Assembly (NCBI GenBank): GCA_028753945.1
Contig: JAPNXP010000002.1
Span: 5,208,001-5,272,000 of the forward strand
DNA: 64,000 nucleotides
Direction of reading: 5' to 3'
Source: Hexactinellida sp. DTS-2022
Lineage: Eukaryota; Porifera; Hexactinellida
The position numbers were made by a program, and so were the translations under genes. Under the pieces are notes generated by a model. The model was not told the DNA's origin and ran no database searches. It worked only from the letters and a program-made list of their open reading frames with translations. Of the stretch, positions 23,108 to 33,468 are shown piece after piece (within the stretch, counting starts at the first letter, position 1; each line of letters starts with the position of its first letter).

Positions 23108-25216
23108 ATGGCTGATATTGACTTTCAACCGCCAGAAATTGATAATTCTCAGCTCATCGAGGAACACACAATTCGGAAGTACAATGTTCCCGTGACTCGC
23201 CCAAATTGGTACTTACGCTTTTTTATTCCTGTAGAAGGTTCAAATTATACCCGACACAAATGTGTTGAGTGTGGTTTCGAGGGCATGGCCCCTCTGTATG
23301 CACTGACTAACCTTCATCGTCACTTTACTGCGTAGAAATACAAAGAGTGTGGGGTGAAATACGATAGTTGGAAGATTCAATATGGGGGCAAAAATGCAGT
23401 TTCGAAAGAAATATCACGTCATCAAGTTAACTATAAGACTTGTTCGAAAGGACTGCAATCGGATGATATTGATGATAAACTTGGAGACTTGTTTATTAGT
23501 GCTGAACTCCCATTCACATTCGTAAAACTTGAGGAGTTTGCGACTTTTTGTGCAGCGCTCAATCCCCACTATACTGTACCTTCAATATATAAGCTAAAAA
23601 ATATGATATTGAAGAATAAATATATTGAAGGTGACAAATCACTCCGTGATCAGCTGACTAATAGTCCTTTTGTTACTATTACCATAGACGGTTGGAGTTC
23701 CCGTCGGCTAATCAGTATGATGGGGATCATCGTACACTATTATGTAGAAACTATTCCTAAGTCCAGTGTTTTGTCGATGGAGATGTTTAAAGGCACTCAT
23801 TCAGGTAGGCGAATAGCGGATTTTACTCTCAGTACTTGTGGAGATTGGAATATTACCAATAAGATTGTTCGAATAGGAACAGATAATGGGTCGAATATGG
23901 TAAATGCATTTTCTCATTTTGAAGAATTATTAGAACTGAACGAAAACCTAGAGAATTTGGATGATGGCTCACCAACTGTTGAACATCTAGATGAGGATTA
24001 CGATTCTTTCGATGAGGAAACGTAGGCGTTTGATGAGATTGACAATTCTGTTATAGAGAAAGCTGTCGAGAATCTAACTGAAGATTTGGAAAAAGCACAT
24101 CCTAAATCACTACTTATAAAGTTGCGAAATGCTGGCCTGTTAAAGAATTGGTTCCCATGCGCGTGCCATGCGGCGCAATTAGCAGTAAAGGATTTATTGG
24201 CTCGTAATCTTGGCCACCGTGGCCAGGTCAACGTTCTAGTAGCCAAGGCTCACGAATATGTGAAATGTTGCAAAAACTCGACCAAATGTGCCGAAATCTT
24301 CCTTAATGAACGTGTGTCCTTGGTTTCAATGAATAAAACTCGATGGAACAGCATGTATAATATGCTTAATTCATTATTGAAGGCAGATGACAGAAAGATA
24401 TTAGAACAGTTGCCACCATTAAGCTGTCAACCCCCTAAGAACTTTGAGATGAACATACTTCGCGAAGTATGCGAAGTTCTTCAGCCCATTTCTCTTTTTA
24501 CAATTGAGATGCAAGCTACTCACGGCACAAGTGGCATGATTATCCCTGCGATAGAAATGATTTTGAACGAATTGGACGAGGGAGACTTAGCCTTAGTTTT
24601 ACGTGATATCATTAAAGAACGTTTTGCTTATCTCAAGTTAGACAAATTTTTCTGGATTGCAAATTGTCTCGACCCACGATTTGCGTTAGAGACATTTGAG
24701 AAAGAAAATTACATGAGAGCGTTAAAGCAGGCTTTGAAATCTGTAGTGGAACACAATAACATCACTGATGGAGAGAATACAAAACAGGATGTCGTAGTCG
24801 TAGAGCCCGAAGGTGAACATGCTATCAAAAAAAGGAAGAGTCTATTTCCTGTTAAGAGGTTTTCGGATTCACATCTACAAGGTGTTTCTGAAGATATCAT
24901 CGATATGGAATTAACTTTATTCAGAGCAGAGGCAAGAATGATACACGGAGTTATTGAGGTCGATCCAGCTAGGTGGTGGGTTAGAAATTCTTCCAAATTT
25001 CCCTTGATGTCTCAACTCTCTATGATATATCTATTGGCTCCAGCATCGACCTCTGATGTGGAACGTTTATTTAGTGTAGCGGGTCGTATCAGTCGCCCGC
25101 ATCGCTCTAAGTTAAACCCTGATACAATTTCGCAACTGGTAATTCTTAAATATAGAATGAATGCCGAAAAGCGTGCGATTGCTTCAATAGTTAAAGATGT
25201 TGAGAACCCGAAGTAA
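23108..25216 (+). pseudogene. hAT transposase with two in-frame TAG codons
   Basis: 702 codons from the ATG at 23108, one continuous frame broken only by TAG at 23333-23335 and 24023-24025. Domains in order: BED-type zinc finger (HKCVECGFEG .. LTNLHRH, residues about 58-77), first catalytic Asp in TITIDGWSSRR (about 195), second in RIGTDNGSNMV (about 258), the conserved CACHAAQLAVKD (C-x2-H class), TRWNSMYNML, and the C-terminal dimerisation and catalytic Glu region PASTSDVERLFSVAGR (about 646-661). All family landmarks are present and there is no frameshift, so inactivation is recent or the stops are suppressed. An upstream alternative start at 23024 adds nothing conserved. It acts as a nuclear DNA cut-and-paste transposase on the flanking CAGGG ends. 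Confidence 0.93.
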
Positions 25217-25789
25217 TTTATACACTTCCTGGAAATAGTCTTAGATTTAATCCTTACAACTTATATCTACTCATCCTACTTCAGTTCCCTCTACTATTAT
25301 TTACTCACACATCTCTCAATATACCTCATACATCTCCTCACTAATATTTACTCACACATTTAAAAGTGCCTCTACAATTTTTCAGTAGTAGTATATTTTA
25401 ATATATCACTACTGTTAATTTTCAGTGAACCTTATATATACTGTATGTATTCCTATGGATTACGATTACCTTATATATTTTATTTCTTTCAATACAAATA
25501 CATTATACAGTAAACTCTCGTTAAAAAGAAGCGCTTGGGACACCAGCAGCCGTATTATCTAAGAAGATGAATCTTAACTAAGATCGATCTTAAGTTTAAG
25601 ATCTTAGTGAATACGGCCGCAGTTTCATTCGTTATAAGCGGTATTTCGTTGTAAGCGGAGTAAAATCATTTTCCTTCAAGTAATAAAGGGGTAAAGAATC
25701 AATTCGTTATAACTATTAACCAATCGAAAGTAAATGAATTTAGAATGATTCGATATAATTCATATGACTCTGGATATTTGAATATACAT
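25217..25789. repeat. 3' region of hAT with a pogo-like scrap and small foldback
   Basis: At about 25508 'tacagtaaactctcgttaaa' looks like a pogo-type end, with 'ttcgttataagcgg' motifs at 25628-25660. Between them is a small inverted repeat, 'gcagccgtatta' to 'gtgaatacggccgc', whose arms carry 'gatcttaag'. This is probably a MITE nested in a MITE; boundaries are uncertain. Confidence 0.45.
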
Positions 25790-26165
25790 TATAACCAAAA
25801 TGATCAAAATCATTTTTATAATTTGATTTGCAAATTAAATCAAAAATCAATTTGATTTTAGATTGATTTTGAAAAATCAAAATAGAGTCAAAATGATTTT
25901 TGATTTGGATATAAAATCAAAAATCAAAATGATTTTAGATTGATTTTGAAAAATCAAAATAGAGTCAAAATGATTTTATGAACTGATTTGGAAATTAAAT
26001 CAAAAATCAAAATGAATTTTTATTTGATTTGAAGATTCAAAAATCAAAATCATATGATTGAATTAAAATGTTGTAAAAAATTAAATGATTTTGAATTATC
26101 TCATTAAAGGCTGATAAATAAAATCATTTTTTACTGATTTTGATTTTAAATCAAAATCATTGATT
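25790..26165. repeat. Right subterminal repeat array of the nested hAT
   Basis: Repeated 'aaaatcaaaatgatttt' and 'gattttgaaaaatcaaaata' motifs, mirroring 21960-22560 in opposite orientation. Confidence 0.75.
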
Positions 26166-26646
26166 TAGGGTCAAGCCTGACCACAAGTTCACAACCTACC
26201 TTGGGCATTCGCCCTGCACCTCATAATTTTATCCTCCCTAAAATCAGCATAATATTTTTGGCAGAAATTGTTAGTAATACTCATTAATATTCGAAAATCC
26301 TCTTCACCCCAGAAATTTTTTCTCGCTCGCTTCGCTGCGGTCGCTCGTCTATAAATCCATGTATACTTAGATTAACATTGTGATATTATTACATACTGAC
26401 GCTTTTCATCCTAATGAGACCATATGATGTTCACCCCCATCCTGTTTTTATAATCGACGCCCTTCTCAATAGACTCCTTCAAACTTAGGTATGTGCTGGG
26501 TGCACCACCAAATTTTCAGGTATCAGGGGGTTCACGAGTTAAAAAAGTTGGGAACCACTGTTGTAACGGGAATTGACTGTATTATAGATAATTATCATTT
26601 AGTAGTCTAACTAATCTTATGCTACTGAATTGTTTATAGTCTGTTA

Positions 26647-26887
26647 ATGGCGTATTATATTGATGACTCACCCGGCCCCGGCCCCGGCGGAGAGTTTCTT
26701 ATTGGGGGGAGCGAGGGTGCCTCACCTGGATTCAAGCCATCACGGGAGCAGATGGAAATATTAAGATATTTCCTCTGCTCCCGTGACCCAACCGAACGCT
26801 CCGTCCTGCTGGACATTGTGGCCAGAACATTTGGCGTCCCCCTCGGAAGCCAGAGGGGGGCTCAATTTGTAGACACATGCATTCGGT
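26647..26887 (+). CDS. Unidentified first coding exon with canonical splice donor
   Basis: Opens at ATG 26647 (MAYYIDDSPGPGPGGEFL) and runs 80 codons to a donor CG|GTAAGT at 26887-26888. It is G/C-richer than its surroundings, as coding sequence would be here. The N-terminus has a Gly/Pro/acidic stretch. Residues about 30-80 (KPSREQMEILRYFLCSRDPT, ending QFVDTCIR) look like a folded helical domain, but I do not recognise it; a weak likeness to the start of a homeodomain is not supported, as no WF.N helix follows. No downstream exon could be found before the element at 27572, so the gene is incomplete or truncated by insertions. Confidence 0.5.
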
Positions 26888-27265
26888 AAGTATTAATGTT
26901 GTTTATTCTCCACTTTAATTCGTTTGTTTGTTTCGAAACGGATGACTCAAGTCCTATAGGTTCATTTTTATTTTTGTCAACTTATTTGCTCTCTGTATAT
27001 AACATAATCATATTATAAATATATAAATGCGAAATTCGAAATCAGCATACTTTTCGAGTATGCCGAATTAACACATTATATCCTAACTAATCTAACTTGA
27101 TGATGAATCGTTATTCGTGACCCAGGTACACATCTTTAACCCGTTGGCATAGTATTATGAATTTTTTAGCTCTTAAACATGCAAACCTTGGCCAGTATAT
27201 AGTACCTAGAAAAATAGATAACTAACAAACAGTCATTTTTTAGCGTCAGTAAGTAGTTGGCACAT

Positions 27266-27430
27266 TTATCATTTAGGCCCAGTATTGAAATGACTGCGGT
27301 TAGTTATTATTATTATTATTATTATTATTATTCCGTATCCCCTCCAAAGAAGTTTATTAACAGATGTGCACCTGGGGTCACGATATTGATAATTCACATT
27401 TCCATCCCAGAAGGTGACAATACTTTCAAC
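27266..27430. repeat. Repeat with ATT microsatellite, also at 58845-58990
   Basis: Common order: 'ggcccagtatt.gaat.actgc', an (ATT)n run (27301-27333), then 'tgcacctggggt.acgat'. It may be the 3' part of a non-LTR retroelement, but no coding sequence is present. Confidence 0.5.
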
Positions 27431-27571
27431 CAATTAAACTCGAGGGTTGTCCCAGTATCGATTATCGACTAGCATTCATTAGTATAAAAGGACTTTCTAT
27501 CAATTGTTAAGTGTGCGTTATAAAATGCCTAACTGAGGGCCTGAGGCTGTAATTTAATTGGTCGTATTTAT

Positions 27572-27902
27572 TAGGGGGAATCATAGAGGTCTAAATTTCT
27601 TCTATCCTTCCACAACTCTGGGGATTTTTACTATATATATTTCGTATTCCTCTTCTAAAAACCTAGGCCAATCAAAGCAACTCTAGGTGTCGCACATCTT
27701 GACGAAAGGTCAAATTTCATCGTTTTTTCCCAAATTTTTGGTTTTTCGATGTTAGGAGAACTATATTTTTGTATTTGTTCAATTATTTGCTCCTGAAATT
27801 TACACATTAGGACTGTAGTTGTACTCTAGAATATGTAAGATTATATTTATCCCTATCAACTCGTGATAACCACTTGTGGAAGCTGAATTCGGTCACAAAC
27901 CC
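27572..27902. repeat. Left long terminal inverted repeat
   Basis: Begins TAGGGGGAATCATAGAGG and ends near 'gaattcggtcacaaaccccc'. The two arms look almost identical by eye (one difference seen at 'tatccctatc' versus 'gatagcgata'), implying recent transposition or gene conversion. Confidence 0.9.
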
Positions 27903-28182
27903 CCCAAATAACCTATACTTTAAATATTAATCTAATTGTATATTGTGTTATTTTGGTATAGCACAATATATAATGAAATTAATATTGTAACTATCTATTA
28001 TTCCATAATAAAGTGGGCTATGTGTATCATTCAACTTGACGACGTTATATGGTAGCAAGAATGTAGATACTATTTCAACCTAGCTACCGCAAAGTAAATA
28101 GAAATTTTTATAATTTGATATAATGAACACTATAAAAGTAAAGATTTGATTGATGATTACTGTGATTGTAATTTGACTATCG

Positions 28183-30417
28183 ATGACTTCCACAAAACCA
28201 CTCACACGCAGTTATACAGAACACAGTGTCTTTGGACAACCAGCTGATTTACCTACATCAATAATACCATCGGAGAAAGATGTCTTTAGGTACATACTGT
28301 TGTTTCAACAAGAAAGGAAAAGTTCTGGGCAAGTGTTCCCAAATAATCGCGAAAGCTACAGATCAGTTGCAGAAAAAGTGATCCAATTATGGGATACTTT
28401 TTCTTTTCCTACTATCTCAAGGGAAGGAGTGATTAAGAAAGTACAAAATCTTCATAATCGGGTTAGTGAAGTAACAAAAATATCACTGGATAGAAGAGAT
28501 TCTGATATATTTCTCAAGAGACTCGCCGAGTTTGATCGCATGTTTGATATTTGTTCTTGTACCTGTTATGATCGAGGAATTGAGAGAAGTGAATGTCAAT
28601 GTAAGCAAAAGATAGCAATTAAGGAATGGATACCTTATGTCCAACAGAAAATCCGTGTTGGCCAACTTGCTGGCATTGATCTGAGGACAACAACTAATCT
28701 TCGCGAGAAGGAGAAGAGACAGGATGCACAAGCGAAAAGACAAAAGGTATGATGCCGAATTCCTCCAAACGATTTCTTTTGATCAAACAACCATTGAGCT
28801 TGAAAGTCCGGATTTAGTAAACTATGATATCGAAAGTGACGACCCAGATTTTGAAGTGGATAGCATGCCATACATTAAACACAACTCCAATAGAAACACT
28901 CATTTATTCCCCAAATTAGCTGTCACTGCGGATCGTTTTGGCTTAAGTAACGTGGCAGTTGCAGCTATAGCCAATGCAGCCTTCAAGACTTAGGGCTATT
29001 GAGTGATCAAAACAAGCTGGATAAAAACAAAGTTAGCCGGGAAAGGAAAAGAATGCGAAAATCAAGTATACTTGAAAATGTAACCAATGTAATTGATGTT
29101 CAGTGTATTGGTTATGATGGACGTAGGGACAAAACCAAAGAGATTACAAGTGTTTTAGTTAAGGGTGAAGAAGACACAGGCCACATTAAAATGATGCAGG
29201 AAGAAATAGAGGAGCATTTTGTTGTCTTAAAACATCCAGGAAACATATTTCCAGATCACTTTTCACCAGAATCAGGTAAAGCAATAGATGTCGCGAGAGA
29301 AATTATTGGAATTATTCAAGAACGCAATAGCATGGCCTCCCTTGTTGCCATCACATGTGATGGTTGCAACGTCAATACAGGAAAACATGGTGGTGTAAAA
29401 AAACGAATTGAATTGGAATTGGATCGTCCATTACAATGGTTAGTATGTCAACTACATCTGATAGAATTACCACTGAGAGAGATGTTCAGAAAAATAGATG
29501 GAGTTACCAGTGGGCCACGTACATATCAGGGTGAAATTGGGAAAAATATTCAGCCTGATCTCCGGACATTACAAATAGTAAAATTTGAGAAAATCTTTGG
29601 GGAGGTAGAAGAAATAGAAGATCAAGTTCTTAAGAATCTTAGCAGCGATCAAAAGTATTTGTATGAGGTAGCTTTATCAGTTCAAACAGGTAACTTTCCC
29701 ATAAGACTCGCTACTCGGTCACCAGGAACTCTGAATGAAGCAAGATGGCTTACTAAAGCAAACAGAATCCTAAGATTATACGTTTCGACAAATAATCCTT
29801 CATTTAACTTAGTGAAGCTGGTGTCATTCATATTAAAGTTGTATGCTCCTGCATGGTTTAAGATTAAGTCAAATCCAAGAGCTGTAGATGGTGCCAAGAA
29901 TTTCTTTTACATCTTACAACTGTTATCCAAACTACCGGAAGATGATCAGATCATTTGTAAACCAGTTTTACTTCGCAATGCATACTTTTTACACTGTGAA
30001 AGTATATTGTTAGCTTGTGTTAATGATCCTGATCCAAAGATTAGAACAGTTGCTATCGATAGAATATTGCAAACAAAAACTAAAGCCGCGTCCCTGCGTA
30101 ATTTTCTACTCCCTAACAAAATAAACTGGAATGCAATGGAGTATCCTGAAATGATAGAGTGGCTTCCAGAAAAGATCTCTGTTCCACCTATCCTACAATA
30201 TTGGAGTGAAGAACAAATCAGGGAGGGATTTGAGAGACCATTAGAAATCCCTGAATACCCTTGTCACAATCAGTCGGTAGAAAGAGGTGTTCGTTTGCTT
30301 TCTGAAGCAAGTAGACGAGTTTATGGCTATGAGGAGAGACAGGGATATATTTTGAATACTCTAGCTTCAAGAGATAATATGCCCTCTTTTAGGTCCAAGA
30401 AAGATTACCCTTCGTAA
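28183..30417 (+). pseudogene. Transposase of the long-TIR hAT-like element, two frameshifts
   Basis: Frame 1, 28183-28752, starts MTSTKPLTRSYTEHSVFG; it holds a Cys-rich knuckle (FDICSCTC .. SECQCKQK, about residues 123-148), possibly a zinc finger. Frame 2, to 28993, is acidic and contains LAVTADRFGLSNVAVAAIA. Frame 3, to 30417, holds the RNase H-like core: VAITCDGCNVNTGKHGG, LVCQLHLIELPLREMF (C-x2-H motif), NEARWLTKANRILRLYVS (hAT RW motif) and near the end HNQSVERGVRLLSEAS (ER motif), closing with SRDNMPSFRSKKD. One-base shifts lie near 28745 and 28985. The order D, C..H, RW, ER is that of hAT transposases but the sequence is far from typical; I recall the family as uncharacterised multi-copy proteins in invertebrates. 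A splice explanation for the first shift (donor-like AAAG|GTATGA at 28747) has no matching acceptor. Confidence 0.8.
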
Positions 30418-30575
30418 ATATTTTTGTATAGTTGAGAAAAAATACATTAGTGAATAGGCAAACTAAAACTTCATATGTTCTCAAGAATAGTGCAAAAGTG
30501 TCTAGTAAATTAAGTGATAAAGTATATATATATATATTATAATTATTTTCAGTTTTGTTAGGGTGCGGGCTGCGG

Positions 30576-30906
30576 GGGAGTTTGTGACCGAATTCAGCTT
30601 CCACAAGTGGTTATCACGAGTTGATAGCGATAAATATAATCTTACATATTCTAGAGTACAACTACAGTCCTAATGTGTAAATTTCAGGAGCAAATAATTG
30701 AACAAATACAAAAATATAGTTCTCCTAACATCGAAAAACCAAAAATTTGGGAAAAAACGATGAAATTTGACCTTTCGTCAAGATGTGCGACACCTAGAGT
30801 TGCTTTGATTGGCCTAGGTTTTTAGAAGAGGAATACGAAATATATATAGTAAATCCCCAGAGTTGTGGAAGGATAGAAGAAATTTAGACCTCTATGATTC
30901 CCCCTA
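30576..30906. repeat. Right long terminal inverted repeat
   Basis: Inverted copy of 27572-27902, ending ATGATTCCCCCTA at 30906 just before the duplicated GTATTTAT. Confidence 0.9.
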
Positions 30907-30959
30907 GTATTTATGCATCCAATCGTTATTTGTGTTCTTCAGTTTTTTAATCAGTTATT

Positions 30960-31065
30960 TTCATAGCATTTTCTCATGGAGGCACTATAATCAACCAACG
31001 ACCAAAATATAGTGCCTCCAAAGGACATGCTGTCGGTGCAGCTGTAATTTTACATTTTTTTTTTG
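30960..31065. repeat. Small foldback, same family as 55780-55915
   Basis: Inverted arms 'ggaggcactata' / 'tatagtgcctcc' followed by 'aaaggacatgctgtcggtgc' and a T-run. It is a partial version of the longer foldback at 55780-55915. Confidence 0.6.
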
Positions 31066-33257
31066 TATATCTCATTCAGACATCTCACACCCCGCAGGTA
31101 ATTTTATATTTTGAGAATTTAGTAATAACTATCACACAGATCTGAAATACGTTTGTATTTTGTTTACAAAGTTTTAGAATACAAATGCCAAAATCTAATT
31201 TGAGTAATTAGTTTTGGAAATAATCTAGAATAGTACAACTGAGGCAAGAAATGAAATGATAAACGGCGAGTTTCCTTATAAACGAGACTTTAATACTTTC
31301 TTTATTAGGGTCATTCCACGGCCACTGCCCATTCCCCCTTCCCCATTCACCCCAGGAAATATTACGTGAGTTAAATTTATTTCTAAACAAAACATCTTTA
31401 TTTCTAAAGGTTGCGACCGATTAGTTCTGTTTGATTGGACCAAATACTATTTTGCTAATACATATAGTAAAACCTTGTTAATAAGAACGTGTTATTAATT
31501 ATTCAAACCTGCTTATAGCTAAATATAGTTCTTGTATTAAAAGGGATCTTCTTTATTGAAGAACTCTATAGTGCAATCCCTGTCATGAAAAATGCTTGAC
31601 TTATAAATATAAATAAAATTATAAATTATTCTTAAAGAATTCCCACCTCAAAAAGAGAAGGAAAAAAGAAAACCATTGGGAAAATATTGACAACCTACTA
31701 TGTAGTATTAATTCAAACAAATCATTTGTTCAGAAAACTTGGATTTCTGCTTCGGCAATCTAAAAGTTATTATGATAATTATTCGCTCAACCGAATATTA
31801 CCATTGAATAACTTGAAAGAATACTTATTCGGTTAGATTATGATTTATTTGTGCGGTTTTATCATGAGAGAGCATGTTTTCTGACTTCCAGAAACACCAG
31901 GGACACCTGCCAGACCCCAAAGGGGCCTGATAGACAGGTGAGCTAATTATCAATGTTATTATGGTGTATTAGAAATTTATATACTGGTAGTTATTGGATT
32001 TACTAGATTTGCCCCATTTTGTGTAAAATATTTCGCGTGGCCATAATAAGCTATCTACGAAAATCAGAGTTTTTCTAAGGTAATACTATATTGTTTGATG
32101 TTAAAAACTAATTTACCCTTTTAGGCTTCTAAGGAGGTATGCCTTTGCAGTCAGTTATATCTACATCTATTTTGATGTTTTTATACACATCAATACAAAG
32201 CATGATCTAGTTTAACTTACAATAATTAAATCTATGTATAATATACATATTGACGCTATCTATGATACACCGTGATCATGTAACCCCACTAGCGCTAGTC
32301 CAGACGTGTATCTTTGAAAGGAAGCTAAATTTTGGCGAATATTTTTCCTGGATGAAAGCCTGGCTAGTAGTACTTAGAGTTCTAGTTACAATTACATCAC
32401 TAGTATCTATGTCGATGTAAATATTATGTATATACTTTTGTATCACTTTACACATGCGATTATAAGTTTAGATTTTAGACCTGTTCTTTTATAGGTCCAA
32501 ATGCAGCCCGAAAGCTACAGGTGTGTAAATATTTTGTAAATATTTATTTGAAAGATGGTCCCAGGCCCCCTCAACATTTTATTACCTGAAATTTGTACGC
32601 GTAAAACATATGGGGCATGTTTGGATATATACCTGTAATATCTTTTATTTTATTTGGATTTACCTAATTCTCACTACTATAGTGACAAAGAAGATCGACG
32701 TGAGTTAAATATACTTAATATGACTTAATGCTTATATAGTATAATAAATTACTTGTTTTATCTACGACCGTGCCAAATTTTAACTTCCTCAGTTTTATTT
32801 ATTTTCTTCTTGTACATACTAATATACGTATTTATTAGTTGCAGACACATATGAACCATGCTCATACATATATCAATTTACATACTGTCTTGTATCTATA
32901 AATAATAAATACATGTATAATAATTGGGAATTGCATTGTGGTCTCTTAATTTATTGAATAGTAACCTTTATTCTTTAACTTTTAAAGTTGTACAGTATAT
33001 CATTTATCAATAAAAATTTAGAGAAAATTCCGACGCTGTCCGTATTCCTAAAATCAAGATTATACAAAATAATTCATTTACAGTCTAAAATCGAGATTAT
33101 ATATTCTATTTTCATCACGTTTTACTGTGTTTACTACGACCAGTATTTAAATGCATTTCTTTCTTTGTTTCTTCTAGTACTCCTAGAAATAACCCTATAT
33201 GTATAATAAAACTGAGAATTTCTCCCAAAATAAAAAATGAATTTAGTTAACTTGCAA
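31066..33257. other. 2.2 kb AT-rich, no gene
   Basis: Scraps only: at 31469 'gtaaaaccttgttaataaga' resembles a pogo/mariner end, and at 31785-31845 'ctcaaccgaatatt' and 'ttattcggtta' recall the 8353 MITE family. The 72-codon hydrophobic frame at 32988-33206 has no start context, homology or repeat support, so I do not call it. Confidence 0.4.
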
Positions 33258-33392
33258 CATGGGCGGTCGCAGGATGTTCCCAGCCCGGGGCAGGAGAGGG
33301 GAATTTACTAATTATCCGGAGCATGCCTCGTACAAATATATTCACAACCCGGGTTGGGCCGGGGCAAATATCCCGGTCTTGAACCGCCCCTG
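33258..33392. mobile_element. Short GC-rich hAT-type MITE
   Basis: 135 bp; ends CATGGGCGGTCGCAGGA and complement of CAGGGGCGGTTCAAGA; paired 'cccggggc' and 'gccggggc' blocks inside. Flanks ACTTGCAA and TCTAGCAA match at 6 of 8, so assignment is tentative. Confidence 0.5.
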
Positions 33393-33417
33393 TCTAGCAA
33401 GCTTAGCGCGCTAGTCA

Positions 33418-33468
33418 GGGACAAACACACAAACAAACGAACACACAAACACACAAACAAACAATTGC
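33418..33468. repeat. ACACAAAC tail repeat
   Basis: 'ggacaaacacacaaacaaac' and variants. The same tail closes the repeats at 2520 and 21245. Confidence 0.6.

Larger units (their letters stand above)
21929..26179 (+). mobile_element. hAT transposon with transposase, innermost nested element
   Basis: 4251 bp. Ends CAGGGATGAAAAAAATC and complement of CAGGCTTGACCCTAAATC; perfect 8 bp duplication ACCACAAG (21921-21928 and 26180-26187). Both subterminal regions are long arrays of 'aatcattttgattt' motifs, in opposite orientation at the two ends. It carries one transposase gene (23108-25216). A CAGGGATGAAA start is an Ac-like hAT terminus. Confidence 0.92.
21686..26560. mobile_element. hAT MITE, middle nested element
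   Basis: Ends CAGTGGTTCCCAACCTG and complement of CAGTGGTTCCCAAC. Flanks TTATAACG (21678-21685) and TTGTAACG (26561-26568) agree at 7 of 8. Its own sequence is 21686-21928 plus 26188-26560; it is split by the autonomous hAT at 21929-26179. The 26205-26360 part shares 'tttttctcgctcgcttcgct' with 58685-58715. Confidence 0.85.
21296..26579. mobile_element. pogo-like MITE, outermost of three nested elements
   Basis: Left end after TA (21294-21295): GTCAACTCACGTTATAACC. Right end: complement of CAGTCAATTCCCGTTA, before TA (26580-26581). The left part (to 21685) is packed with 'ttataacgaactccg' iterons in alternating spacing. The right part after the insertion is only about 20 bp. The original element was about 400 bp; everything between 21686 and 26560 is later insertion. 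Confidence 0.75.
27572..30906 (+). mobile_element. Divergent hAT-like transposon with about 330 bp terminal inverted repeats
   Basis: 3335 bp; termini TAGGGGGAATCATAGAGG and its exact complement, with near-identical inverted repeats running about 331 bp (27572-27902 and 30576-30906). Perfect 8 bp target duplication GTATTTAT (27564-27571 and 30907-30914). The interior carries one transposase gene. TAGGG ends and 8 bp duplications belong to hAT; repeats this long are unusual for hAT, whose inverted ends are normally 10-30 bp. Confidence 0.93.

Noticed and set aside
28738-28990. Introns instead of frameshifts in the long-TIR transposase
   Set aside because: A donor-like GTATGA exists at 28748 but no acceptor restores the frame, and conserved sequence continues directly in the next frame.
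32988-33206. 72-codon hydrophobic frame
   Set aside because: AT-rich composition alone gives such frames; no conserved motif, splice site or promoter.
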